Positions 12,151-23,844 of a stretch of 64,000 nucleotides of DNA are shown here, in pieces; the stretch's first letter is position 1, and each line of letters opens with the position of its first letter. Under the pieces are notes generated by a model, which did not search any database, was not told where the DNA came from, and saw nothing but the letters and a program-made list of their open reading frames with translations. The position numbers and the translations under genes are program-made. The stretch comes from Vitrella brassicaformis. Its lineage: Eukaryota > Sar > Vitrellaceae. The DNA lies in assembly GCA_001179505.1 (NCBI GenBank), contig CDMY01000225.1:96379-160378 (forward strand), in the 5' to 3' direction.

Positions 12151-12440
12151 CGTTTAGTTTCTCTCACTCTTTTCGGTCGCTGGGTCGCTCGCCATGGAAT
12201 GCGTGTGTGTGTGTGGGTGTGGTGGGTTGGTTTATGGGGCTGTCTGTGTTGTTTTGTGTGTTGGTCTGGCTGTGGCGTTCTGTGGTGTGTCTGTCGTGTC
12301 CCGTCTTCCCTTGTGCTCGTTGCGTTGCGTCGCCCAGCAGCCGGTCGTCTGGCCTTTCTGTGAGCAGTGCGGCGGTCGCAGAGTGGGGGCGGGACCTGAT
12401 ATCCCGACCGGCCGACCACAACTGCATGACACGGGATGCG
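12061..12440. repeat. Duplicated GC-rich element containing a short palindrome
   Basis: The string ggcgggacctgatatcccga occurs at about 12063 and again at about 12389, 326 bases apart. Its core can fold (cggga, loop, tcccg). The 60 or so bases after it are also similar between the two places, as diverged copies. No protein is evident between them. Confidence 0.55.
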
Positions 12441-13150
12441 CCGGTCGGTGGGCAGTGTCGTCGCCCATTTGTCACAGTCACGTCTGTTTTTCTTTGCCGG
12501 CCAGTCGGGTACATACTACGTGCCGACATCGACCCATCATTGCCTGACATATTTTTGGTAATAATGCACTCACTCCGTGCTGACTCTCTCCGATGTCCGT
12601 GTACGATGCAGCGCTCTGCAGACCCACACAGACACAGACACACATACCTGATGAGTCCACGGCAGGCAAGACAGCTGGAGAGGCGGCCTCTCTCCCTCCC
12701 TCGCTGCAGTCTGCTTCTTACCCCTCCCGGATTTCGTGCTGCTGTAGTGTTTGATTAGGTTGCTGTGCTGGTTGGTATCTGATTGCTGTGTGTGTAACTG
12801 AACTGGTAGCCCAGCTAAGTGCCCTCGATGAGTGCATTTCCACGTTCGTCAGTCAGCCAGCCAGCCAACCGCACAGACACGCATCAGACCTTCTCTGGCT
12901 AGCCAGATAGCTAGTCTTGGCTCCATCGAGAAGGTCGGGATACGTCCACACCACCACCTCGTCTCATTTGCCTCCTTCGTTTTCCTCATCGTTTCTTCGT
13001 CGCTGGGAACTCACCAGCTGGGGCTCATTTGTGGGAGGGAGGGATCTCATGGAGGGAATTCTGTCGTTTCTTTTCGTCTGGAAGATGACTGTTGGTCCTC
13101 GGTCATTCTCATTGTCGGTTGCGTGTTCAGCGAGGAATGGTCATGAGCTC
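12441..13150. other. Intergenic region before the duplicated channel unit
   Basis: I see no convincing exon here on either strand. The inverted-repeat arm carrying channel copy B begins near its right end. Confidence 0.45.
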
Positions 13151-13506
13151 GACTTGTGTGACCCACTCTTTGCTTCAACCATCAAATTAAAGTCAACAGT
13201 TCGTTGGATTATCCGTCGCTCACTGCAACGGGTTTGCTGTTCGCTTCGACAAACCATCATATGCTCACGGCGTTCGTCTCAGTAAGCATCATGCACTCAC
13301 CCTCACAAACCAGAGCACGAAAAGTGTAGAGGGCCGAGTCGCATTGGTATAGGAGGTGCTATGAGATGGATGTTTCATAGCATTGATTCATGTCTCAAGG
13401 TTCGCCAAATGGTGCCTCCCGCTTATCTGTGACCAGTACTGTATGAGTCTGGAAGGTAAATGGCGTCACACAGACTGAGGCACGTCGGCAATTGGTGTTT
13501 TCATGT

Positions 13507-16500
13507 TCATTTGAGCTTCGCCTTGATCTCTTTGATGTGCTCCTCCATCCTTGCCTCCATCTCCGTCAATCGCTTCTCGATCTGTGAATGCCGGGCGTCG
13601 TGTTGTCTCTCCATCGATTCCAATGCTGCATCAATACAAACAAGAGAAAAGGGAGAAGTCAATATAGATTGCTTTGTCGCCTTCGGCATGAAACGCCTTA
13701 TGCCTGCCTATAGGCCCTGTCTCACCTGCCATGACGTCAGGGAAGTTAGAATTGTGATGATCCGCGGCCTCAATCCACTTGTCGATGCGGTCCTTGAATT
13801 TGATCCCTGCTTCGCGCATGTCATCAGCCATCTCCGGACTGTCAGTGTCAGTTTCCGTGGCGTCAGAAGAAAACAGCCCCTGCCGAGCGAACATTCCATA
13901 GAAACGAGACGAGGTCATTGATTCTCTCATTTGACGTGTCTTTTGACCCTCACTCGCTGGGCGTATTGGCACAGAAGAAGAACGGGCATTAGGAGGATGG
14001 CAAGGGGTACGCACAGTACCAGCCCAAAGTCTCTCTCCCGTATCACTTGTGGAAGACGCTCAGTCAGCAGTCTGTAGATGGTCACGGGTGTGAAGGCCAC
14101 GACAAGCAGGAGTCCGTCGACGGTGAGGGCCTTCATCGACCAGAAGGCAATGCGGCAGAGTGCCGACTGCTCCCGCCGTTGTTCGCTGATGAGGTTGGCG
14201 AGATATCGCAGGGGCTCCGACACGACCACAGCTGCACACACACAGGCAGATGCCCTCATGTCTCTTGTGGCACACAACTGACCGATGAGGTTGAATGGCG
14301 GCGGCAGCCTCTCGTGCCGCGGCATTGTGAGATACTTATTCAACACGCGAATCCGCAGCAGCCTGAGTAGATGAGCGGAGAGAGGGCCATTATGTGCCGC
14401 TGTCTGTCTGTCTGTCTCCCTTGTCTCTGATACTGATATTGTGCAGCCTGTGTCTCCTCGATGGCCGCATACGTCGACGCCTGATGCACACAGGAGCGTT
14501 GATCAGCCACATGGCCCACTCGACGTCTCTTGTGTGTCTCGTGTTTGTCTCACCATGATGGCGATGAGCAGGTTGAGCTATCGATGGATGCCGGCAGACA
14601 CAGAGACAGACAGACAAAGGGAGTCTTGTGTGCGTCTTGCTGAGTGTCTGAGTGGTGCCGCCGTACGAGTATGATGGAGGAGAGGATGACGTATGTGAAC
14701 AGCAGGACGGCCCCCAGCGTGTCGTGGCTCTCGATGGCGTTGGAAAGAGCCTCGTTGAAGTCGCCCTGTCCGGCAAAGAAACTGCACAACACAACAAGAC
14801 GAAGAGGGGCCGGTGTCCCCTTCCTCTGTGTGTCTTCTCAGGAGGTCCCATGCGCACAGAGTGAGTGTGGCTTTGGGGAAGGAGCCGAAGTACTGGTGGT
14901 CTTCGTCGGACGAGAGGACGGTGAAGACGCCCGCGAAGACCAGCAGGATGTAGACGTACAGACACAGAAAGATGCTGATGTCCGAAAACATCCTCACTAC
15001 CGCACTGACACACACACAGCATGAGACATCTCTCTCTGTGTGTCCGTGTGGTTCTCTCTCTCACTGACAGTATGAGTGGTCCGACGGTTGGCTGCAGGCT
15101 GGCCGTTTGGAGGAGGCGCAGCGCAAAGAGCAGCGCTATGACGATCCCTGAGCTCACTTCCGCCTCCGACGAGTAGCCTAGGAAGTGAATGGCAATAAAG
15201 GCGGCGATCGCCAGGCTTGAAGACATGTCGATAATATTCCTGCAGTGATGTATGCCATAAAGATGAGGCCGCCAGCACGGCTGCCTCTGCATTTCAGACT
15301 CCTACCATGAGTCGGCCCAGTACGCTGCCTTCAGCCGGATGCCCTGCACACACACAGAGGGGATGTCAGCGTTTCTCAGTCATATCTCCGCGATACTGTA
15401 TGTCTCACTTGGAAGGCCTCCTGAATCACGAAGCCACTGCCGGTCAGCACCGCCCCCCACAGCCACACCGACTGGCCCATCACGGCACTCTCAATCATGC
15501 TGTCTCCTCTGATAGACTCGATGTGCAGCAGCACAAACGCCACCCTGCAACACACAGAGAGGGGAGGTGCCATGCGCTCTCTCTGCCTCCATTGGAGTCC
15601 ATAGCTGCAGCCTCACATCAGCAGCATTGACAGCACGCGGGTAATACACCACGGGGTGCAAACTGAAGCGCCCCTGCTTCATATGGTGGTGGCTGCCAAT
15701 GCTTTGTGACGAGAGAGATGCAGTTGGCTGTCACAATCATTGGCAGCAGGACGACGCCATGAGCGGCCGACAGCCAAAAAGGGGGGAAGTTCTGCTGTGG
15801 GTTACCTTGAGTCACGACGGTCAGGGGCTCCGCAGATTCCAGCAGCGCAAACCACTCTCTCTCTTTGCCCTTAAGTGAGTTTCGGAACAAGGCTTCGTCT
15901 GTATCGCTGCAGAAGTTAGCCGTGAGCGCCTGAAGCGATTGGATAATCACACGCAAAAGTAGAGGACGCCGTGTGTGTGTGGAACATTTACTTCGGTCCA
16001 GCCTGCTGCCCTCTCAAAGTCACTGCACAGAAAACAAAAGGGGGAAAAAGGCGCAGACTCGCATTGTGCTCCGATTCTCTGTCCATCTCACTCTGTGAGG
16101 GAGTCATTCCGCCGAGTCTTGATCAATCGGCGGAAGGTAGAGCACCACCTGAGACTGTCGACGCCCGGCGAATCACATCGTCGCACGTACTGTCCTAAGC
16201 CGTATTTCGCGTAGGGAACCGCTTTGGGAAGGAGCTCTGGATCCTTCAGCACGTGGCTGAGTTCCTCCTCATCTTCCCCGAGCAGCTCCATGGTCAACTC
16301 TCCAGCTGCGGCAAGCATCGCACCGACGACTTCCTTTCGGTAAAGGGCACGGTCGAGAGGCGTCTTTCCGTCCTGTAACAGTCATGAAGATGGACGACAC
16401 GCAACTTGATATGTGCAGCACATCTTACTTCGTCTTTGATATTCAACAGCTGTGGGTCCACCCTCACCATCGCCTCCACCACATCAACTTCGCCATAGTC

Positions 16501-17369
16501 TGCAGGAGAGCACAAAGAGACACGTTGAAGACTCATGCACTCGTGTGGCTGTCATTTGCAGGAGTCACTGACTTGCTGCATCATGAAGAGGCGTCCGGCC
16601 AAGCTACAGACACAGCATGAAGAAGACACATGCTGTTCAATGCACCGGTTGACATTCCCTCGTCCTTACGGGGTCCCGAGCTTCCAGCAGCTCCTTGCCG
16701 CCCCACTCGATAAACTTCTCCACAACACCAACTGACCCTGCGAGTGCTGCAAAATGGAGAGGCGTCTCACCACGATACAGACACAGCATGGAGGCAGCAG
16801 TGAAGACAGCTGTCGGTAATGAACAGAATGAGTGTAATTGTCGAGAACGATACCTTGTTTTTCAGGTTGAGCAGGTGGCGTCGGTTGTGCAGCAGCACCT
16901 CAAACACCGCCAGATCTGAACACCACCCTGAGAAGCACAAACAGGGGCCACACAGATGCATCATGTGTGTGTGCAGTGGTGCGACGAGGCGTACGTGCGG
17001 CGTGATGGATGGCAGAGCCCCCATATTCCCACTTTCCAGTTGTCAGCGCTTTCTCGGCTTGCTCAGGCGACAGACCGGCGAGGGCCCTCCGCAGGCCCTC
17101 CGCGTCTGAATGATCGATGGCCCACGAGATGCTGTCTTTCAGTGCGTCCGTCGGTTCCCAATCGTCGGCGGCCGGGGCACCCACCAAGGGAACCTGCAGA
17201 TGACACACAGACGTCCGAGAGGCCTCAGAGTCGACTGACACCAACACACCTGCTCGAAGCGTCTCGGTGCCTTGGTGATGTCATCGGTGACGTCAGGCAG
17301 CTGGGGCTCCATCAGCCCTTGGCCATCGTCCAGCAGCAGAGGAATGTGCTCACTCGAGGCCGACGCCAT
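13507..17369 (-). pseudogene. Ankyrin/TRPV-like cation channel, copy B (probable frameshift)
   Basis: The N-terminus (17369, MASASSEHIPLLL) is followed by ankyrin repeats: VFEVLLHNRRHLLNL near 16880, GETPLHFAA then VVEKFIEWGGKELLEAR near 16770-16680, GRTPLHDAA near 16590, and VVEAMVRVDPQLLNI near 16460. A helical linker ending NDSLT (16090) joins through small exons at 16022-15992 and 15929-15806 to the membrane domain. Pore residues are GQGDF at about 14757-14771, then LLNLLIAIM, and the tail ends IKAKLK. Copies B, C and D conserve the phase across the ankyrin-membrane junction, so this is one gene and not two. In the exon at about 15735-15618 the frame entering (ANCISLVTKHW) does not lead to RVLSMLLM, as it does in D. 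It runs to a stop instead. Either B carries a small indel or the base calls are wrong; otherwise it looks complete. Confidence 0.65.
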
Positions 17370-18130
17370 CTGCAGTGGACAGACAGACGCACACAGACAC
17401 CACTCGTCAGAGGCCGCCGCTGGCCATTGTGCAACAAGGGCATTGCAGGGTGACCTTGGGATGGTCTGTCTGTGTGTGGTGCACGGCCTGCTGTGCGGCA
17501 GCATCGCCCTCGTCGACTCTCGGCAGCTGGATGTAGCACGCCTCATCAACACCACTGGGGCGGCTGTGGCCGTCTCTCACACCGTCGCCCTCCCGGCCCT
17601 GCAGACGGGGGCTGCGCTGCGTGTGCAGCAAACCCCACATCTTCGCCGCACGGGCTGTTTGAGCGCGAGACGCCCGCTAGACGCCCGCCCCCATCCGGGC
17701 CGCCCCCTGCTGCATGTGCGAGCTTCAGCCTCTTCCTGCCTTTTTTTTTCTTTGTGTGAGATTGGACAGTACACCACCAGGTGCTCACGCGAAAGTGCCG
17801 AACGTGTCACTCATCGTACATATCGAGATCCTTCCCTCCCTCCTCATATCACAATCACGTGCAACCAATCCCCCACCTGATAGACCCATCTTTGTCACTC
17901 ATCCAGTCAGTCAGTCAATCAGTCAGTCGACTCCCGGGTGGAGACGCGGGAAGAGCCCGCCGGTCGCCCCCAGGGCGAGCTCAGCCTCCAGCTTTTCGCC
18001 GCACCCGTGGGGTAGTGTGTGACTGACACATACCAACTTGGAGAGACATTCGTTAAGGGCCCATGTTGTGTTGTTTGTGTGGATTGTCCACTTGGCCGCC
18101 CTCTGTGCAGACATTCAATCATCTCCATAC
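17370..18130 (-). other. Conserved 5' leader of copy B with overlapping open frames
   Basis: Upstream of MASASS, all three complete copies keep a block reading MWGLLHTQRSPR, then EACYIQLPRVDEGD, then HPKVTLQCPC. Length differences between copies here are multiples of three. The frame meets a stop before the nearest donor in B and C, so it does not extend the channel cleanly. It may be an upstream ORF in a spliced 5' leader. The opposite strand is open over the same block. Confidence 0.4.
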
Positions 18131-18550
18131 GACAATCAGCCGTCGCTTAGGGGAAGGATTGAAACTCATTTCCAAGGGTGGACTGGCTTCATTCCGTGGT
18201 GGACGCGCTGCTCGGCCGGCCACAGGCGTGTACTCAGCCATCCATATACAGAAAAATGCCTCTCGTGTCACCATCCGTCCAGCAGACATGCATTGCATGT
18301 GTACATCTGCGCGGCACTGTGCGAACAGGCCGCCCTCTCTCCTCCATTCCCAGACCGTCGACACACATCCATCCATCCATCTCCCCTGGCTCACACACAC
18401 ACACACACACACACACACAACGAAATGCCTCTCTCTCTCTCTCGGCATTGCTCAGCAGCAGCAAGAAATACTCTCTCAGACAGATGAGCACACCAGACAG
18501 CACCCAGACACACACACATCCATCCCTGCCTGTCAGTGTGGTCATCGTCA

Positions 18551-21500
18551 TCAGATGATGTTGAGCTCCCGAAATCTCTCGAGGAAGTATAGCCCCTTTG
18601 CGTCGTCCTTGTATCTCGCCTTGACGGCGTCATAGCCGTTCTGCGCCACATCCTTCAGCAAGCTACGCAGGGTGGGGTCCTGAACAGAATGAACAAAAAG
18701 GGACATACACACACGCACACACACACACACACACACAGCCACGGATGTTTGTGCGTATGGGTGGCAGGTCTTTGCGGCCGGCCGCTTACCTGTAGAGATT
18801 TCGCTAGGAACTTTTGTCCCGCCGAGTCGCCCACTGTCCTGTCGACGAATTTCTTCAAATCGGCGTCGGTCTCCTTGGCAATAAGCTCCTCGGGGCTGGG
18901 GGTGGGCGAGGGCTTCTCGCCCTCCTCTCGCACATTGATCTGCTCCCTTTGTTGCTGCTGGTCGCCCCCCTCCTCTGTGAAGATGTTGATCTGCCGGCCG
19001 CCCGGCTGCTGCATGCCGCCCATTGGGCCGCCCCGCACGATGCCGCCACTGAGGGAGCCGAACGGCCACGAATCGCCGAAAAACTCCTGATGTGATAGAA
19101 ACAAAGGGAGAGATGGGTGTGTGTTGGTGGCTGGCGTGTCATTGGCTGTGTGGTTGGGAACCTCGAATATTCTGTCGAATGGTGAGTCGAAGAGGGAGAC
19201 GAGACCGGAGCTGTCAGAGTCTGACATGCACACACACACACACACACACACATGTCATGAGCCGCGTGTGGGTGTCCATGTGTCCTTTTGTGGCTTGCTT
19301 ACATCCCATTGGGGACTCTTGAACGACGTCGGGCTGACCACACACACACAATACAGCAGACACACACGATCATCCATCCATCCATCCATCCGTGAATTCT
19401 CAGTGGACGGCTTTTACCCGTCTCCTTTGTGGTTGTCCCTTTGGTTTGCCGAAGACCCTTGCGTAGGCCAGCCGGTTGATGAGCTCCCGCTCGACGGTGC
19501 AGTCCTGATAATCCACCTGGCGGACACCACAGCACACAGACAGACAGCAGCAGAGTGTGGGGTCGTTCCATCCCTCCCTCCCTCCATCCCTCCCTCTGTC
19601 TCTGTGTACCCCTCTTTCGTCGAGCTCTCGCTTGTACTCCTCAAGCTTCAGTGGCTGAGGGATGGATGCGTGGATGACACAACACACCGGACGGCAGTGA
19701 AGGTGTACATGTGTCGTGTGTGTGTGTGTGTGTGTGGTGACCTTGTCTGCTTCCGGCACTTTGTCGAACTCAAGCTGACGAGAGCACACGAAGGGAGGCG
19801 GGATGAATGCGTCAGAGTGTGTGGCCGGATTTGCCTGACTGATGGCCCGCCTCGCCTCGCCTCGCCCACCTTGATTCTCCTGGCCTCGTCTGAGTAGTTG
19901 GTGATGCTCATCGTCCCCTCGTTCTTCGACCTGTGTGCACACACACACACAAATGGATGGATGGATGGATTGCCTGTGTCCTCGTTCGTTCTTACTTTTT
20001 CCTCTCCCCGGTTGGTTTGCCCTGTAATGACACCTCATACCTAGCGTACTCACGTATCAACTCTACACACACACATACACACACACACACACAAAGACAG
20101 AGGGAGAGTGAGGCGGCCATGTGAGCCGGTTCAGTGTGCGCTGCCCACGCACCAGATGCCTTAGTGAACTGTTTGTCCATTCCGCTCTCCGCCAGTTTGG
20201 TGGCCATGCTCTCAATCATGGCGCGCTTCCCCCGCTCGTCAAGAGACCGGAACTGGCCAGACCACAGACAGACAGACAGCACACAAGACACATGAACACA
20301 TGTGCATGAGTGCAGCCCGTCAGTGCAGGTGTGTCTGTGTCTGTGCGTACCTCGTTTGTCAGCCGCTCCACGGCTGCGTTCATGCGTTCCGCTGTGGGGT
20401 CCTGCAATAAATACACAGATGAAGATATGCATCAGCCAACGAGGGCTCCCCTGATCTCATGTGAGTGCAATGCTTACTGGGGGCGCCTTCTCCTCCTGCT
20501 CCTTCTTGACCACCGCAGCCCCACGCACACGCGTCTGACCAAAGCAGCTCACACACACCACACACGTGCACATGGATAGGCCATGTTGTCGTGTCATCGC
20601 TACCTCAGCGACTCTCCGTATGAGTTCGTCGGTGCTCCTGCAGTCCTTGTAGGAGACCCCCGCTGTCTTGAGCTCATCCTGCAGCTCCGAGAACTTGACG
20701 GCCCGCTGAGCGAGCTTCTGCTGCATAGACTGGAACTCCACCTGGATGCGCTCCCTGATTGACGAATTGGCCAACACATTGCATATATACGACGTTTTTG
20801 TGGCCGGTGGGTTGTGCGACTGCTCACTTGGTTTCGGCGTCTTGTTGTGCGGCTGCCGTGTCAGCCGCCTTGGTGTCCATGTCAGCTGTGGAGGTGGAGA
20901 TCGATGACACTGAGATCGGCACATCTGGAAAGAAAACCGACATTGCAGTGACAGTGACAGTGACGGCGGCGGTTTCTCCTCCTGCCTTGTGTGTCACCTT
21001 TCTTTTTCTCGGCGATTGGTGCTCTCAGCAGCGACAGTGTCTGGTCCTCAAAGTTCAGCAGCAGCCGACCAGCCTGCACACACAGGCGCAATGACGTGTG
21101 TTGTGGCATCTCGGCTCGTTAGTCCATTCTTACGCCCAGCACATCCAGGCCGAGCAGCATCGCAGGTTTGTCCGCCAAGCCAGCACGAGCAAACCAGGGG
21201 AAATCAGCCACATTCAGCTTCACATCCTGCAACACAGCAGACAAACAAAGGACAGAGAAGAAAGCAATCCGTGTCACCATCCTCCTCGCCATTCCTCCCC
21301 CCTCCCCTAGATCACCCACCCTCTTGAAGGCCTTGAGCGCCCCGTCGGTGCCCTTGACGCCACACAGCGGAAAGGCCGCCCTGTCGACCTCAATCGGTGC
21401 CCCGTCAATGCCGGTGGCCTTCATAACGCCCCGCTGCACGCCCTCGGCCTCCCTGTCGATGCCCACACTCCTCGCCGCAGGCCAGTTGACGATCGAGTAG

Positions 21501-22516
21501 GTTGAGCCGAGGTCCAACACGGCCGTGACGGGCGCTTCCTGCTCTGACAGGGCACCGTCGATGGCGAGGAGGGGCCCGGGGAGGGAGCTGACGGGCGTGG
21601 CGATGAGGGAGAGGTCCTTGCGATCGGCCGCTGCCTCTTGCAGGGCAGCCTGTCAGTGAATGAATGAGTGAAGGGGGCAAGGCAGATGTGGCCTCTGGTG
21701 TCGTGTCGTGGTGTGGCGTGGGTCAGTGGTTACCTTTGCGGCAGCGGCCTGTCCCTTGGGGTAGAGCTTGATCTTCCCCTCCAGAAAGTCCACATCAATG
21801 GCTCCGAACTGCGATAGGAAATCCAAACCCAATAAACCTGCACACAATCACACCATACCGACACACACGCTTGCACAGCTGCGCAACTGTTTGCCCTCCT
21901 CCCCTCCCTCTCCTGATGCCGCACCTGCCACGCCAGCAGGCAGCACTCCCGCTTGTGTGAGTACGGCCGCATCGAGGCTGACCTCCATGCCTCCCTCGGC
22001 GCCTCCCCCCACACGCACCCCCTCCACCCGCGCCACGCCCGTCTTGACGGGCAGCCCGGCAGCCGTGTAGGTCTCCCTGTCCTGCTCCTTCAGCGCCGCT
22101 CCCAGGGAGCTCACTGTGTCGCTCGTCAAGATTGACTGAGTGGAGCCCGTGTCGACCAGAAACCGCAGGTACTCCCCGTTGAGAAAGAGCTCGGTCGCCA
22201 GGTACTCCTTGGGCACTGACTCGGTGCCCCGCATCCGCCGGAATGGCAGCTGGAAGGCCTCGGTCTGTGTGGCCACCGCTGAACAGACGAGCCGTGTTGA
22301 CGACCGGCTTCGAAGGGGTGTTGGCAGGGCGGCTCTTCTGCATCGGAGGGAGAGTGCGGGGAAGGGCGAGTGGAGGAAGGCGGGGGACAGATGTCCGTGG
22401 TGGACATGGACATCGGTGCGATGAATGGCGATTGATGGGAGGACGGCAAAGGGAATCAGGAGGGCAGCAGCCAGCTGTGCATGGCAGCGGTGCCTCCTCT
22501 CACGTGGATCTGGCAT
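18551..22516 (-). CDS. Tandem retropepsin-like aspartyl protease with signal/transit leader and helical C-terminal region
   Basis: The start at 22516 gives a hydrophobic segment (LAAALLIPFAVLPSIAI), then an Arg/Ser-rich stretch up to LVCSAVATQ, which resembles a bipartite plastid leader. The first protease unit has FLVDTGSTQSILTSD, with catalytic DTGS, and GLLGLDFLSQFG. The second, in a following exon, has TAVLDLGSTYSIVN and PAMLLGLDVLG, so Thr of DTG is replaced by Leu. After the protease units come many short exons in phase: a coiled coil (IQVEFQSMQQKLAQRAVKF), a SAP/MANF-like helix pair (FSELQDELKTAGVSYKDC), further short helices, and a final exon ending GLYFLERFRELNII. Retropepsin-like units normally dimerise, so two in one chain could form a single bilobed enzyme. 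The phase at 20990-20930 supports one gene, not two. Confidence 0.7.
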
Positions 22517-22837
22517 GGCGGACAGCAGTCTTGTCAGCAGACAGAACCAATGAAAGAGATCAGGATTCGGGAAGGTCGAATCAAGAGATCTGGCAGATGA
22601 TGCTGCTCGCTGCTGTACTCAAGACACTTCAGAGGGGAGAACAGCGGACCAGCGGCGCGTGCGAGCTCGGATGAGGTGAACGATCCGCAGTCCTGTCGCT
22701 GAATGAATGCGGGGAAGCACAGTAAGCGTACGAATCAACCATCTGACGCCTTATACGTCATTCTACCCTGCGCCTTTGATTGATTGCAGGTGATTTGCTG
22801 CGACAGGTGACTCATTTCCTCTCCATTGTGCGTGGTG
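22517..22837. promoter_or_regulatory. Divergent intergenic promoter region
   Basis: A 321-base spacer lies between the starts of two head-to-head genes. No clear core element was recognised, and the promoter role is inferred from position only. Confidence 0.4.
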
Positions 22838-23569
22838 ATGCAAGGTGTCCCTCTCGTCGCTCAGGAGGACGACAGCCAACACGAAACGCAGCCCTATGAG
22901 ATCCGACACCCCCCTGCGCCCTTCGCCGACGCCGCACGAGATGCCGCCCGGCCAGAAGCGGCAGACAGCGGCACCAATAGTGACACCGTTCCGGACCGGC
23001 GGTCACGAGATGGCACGTCTGAGCGGCGGAAACGACAGAGATGTAGTGGAGAGGGGGAGAATGATGCTCATGAGGAGGCCGCCTGCATCGACCTGACTGG
23101 CGATGGAGGAGAGGGCGGGCGGCTTGCTTGCGGTGAGGAGAGTGGGGCTGCCTCTGCAGTACCAGCAGCAGCAGCAGCAGCAGCGCAAGAGGCGGAGCAT
23201 GAGGGCGACGGCGAGGGCGATGGCGACAGTCAGAAGTCATCCGACACGCTGGACTCTCTGCAACTGCTGGAGCTCCTGAGGAAGGTCAAGCGGAGAAGAC
23301 GCGACAGAGTCGTTCCATCTGGTGCACAACACGCCACCTCAGCTCAGCCTGCCGCCGCCGCTGCTGCCGCACATGCCAGTGTGGCTATAGGAGCTGGGAC
23401 TGCAGCAGCCGAGGGTGGCCACGGCAGCTTGATGCCGAGCGGCAACGAGGATGGGCTCTTGTCGCTTCTGAGCGGCGGTGTGGACGCAGCCCCTCCCCGG
23501 CTGGAGACGCTGCACAAGGAGGGCTGTGACGGAGAGGGCGGGCAGGGAGGGGATGGTGCAGGGGGCTAG
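22838..23569 (+). CDS. Low-complexity acidic/alanine-rich protein, probably nuclear
   Basis: This is a single-exon frame of about 240 residues starting MQGVPLVAQEDDSQ. The earlier frame start is not ATG. It contains a basic stretch (RRSRDGTSERRKRQR), the sequence CIDLTGDGG that fits a SUMO-interacting motif, poly-Ala runs, and a helix followed by a basic cluster (LQLLELLRKVKRRRRD) that could be a nuclear localisation signal. The end is GGDGAGG. No enzyme domain is seen. Family unknown; the coding call rests on the long open frame and its composition. Confidence 0.5.
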   Translation: MQGVPLVAQEDDSQHETQPYEIRHPPAPFADAARDAARPEAADSGTNSDTVPDRRSRDGTSERRKRQRCSGEGENDAHEEAACIDLTGDGGEGGRLACGEESGAASAVPAAAAAAAQEAEHEGDGEGDGDSQKSSDTLDSLQLLELLRKVKRRRRDRVVPSGAQHATSAQPAAAAAAAHASVAIGAGTAAAEGGHGSLMPSGNEDGLLSLLSGGVDAAPPRLETLHKEGCDGEGGQGGDGAGG

Positions 23570-23844
23570 AATGTCAGTGCTGGATGAGGATGCGTAGATC
23601 TGCGTGGGACATCTGTAGAGATGAGTGCGTGTCGGGACCATGGGAACGGCGAGAAGCAGAGAGGGACGGGTGTGATGAACTGCGAGATACCTGTTTTCAA
23701 CTCGTGTGCCGTGTCCATCCCCTTCTAGCAATGGGATAGAGACGCTCCCCGTTCTCCTGTCCGCCGGATCGCCCAGAGGGTTCGGCGAAAGGCCACGGCT
23801 CCGCGGCGTCAGCAAGGCCTGCTGCACACTCCCCAGCTCCTGGC

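Larger units (their letters stand above)
13150..18130 (-). repeat. Segmental duplication, arm 1 of a large inverted repeat (contains channel copy B)
   Basis: Similarity to 27000-32115 in the opposite orientation covers the channel gene and both flanks. The outer flank near 13150-13300 matches the reverse complement of about 31985-32115. The upstream flank near 18030-18130 (minus-strand reading MIECLHRGRPSGQSTQTT) matches about 27020-27090. Introns have diverged in length while exons stay close. Confidence 0.75.

Noticed and set aside
15740..15810. A hydrophobic stretch (WLSAAHGVVLLPMIVTA) that looks like a first membrane segment in copy B
   Set aside because: Copies C and D have unrelated sequence of different length here, between gt and a shared tag/cag|ccaactgc. 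It is an intron read through.
17272..17880. A 202-residue open frame on the plus strand opposite copy B (also seen opposite C and D)
   Set aside because: It lies antisense to coding exons and the leader, and its openness follows from sense codon use. I see no start or splice context of its own.
18380..18420. Direct repeats suggesting an array
   Set aside because: They are (CA)n microsatellites. No CRISPR-like spacer structure exists in the window, and the genome is eukaryotic.
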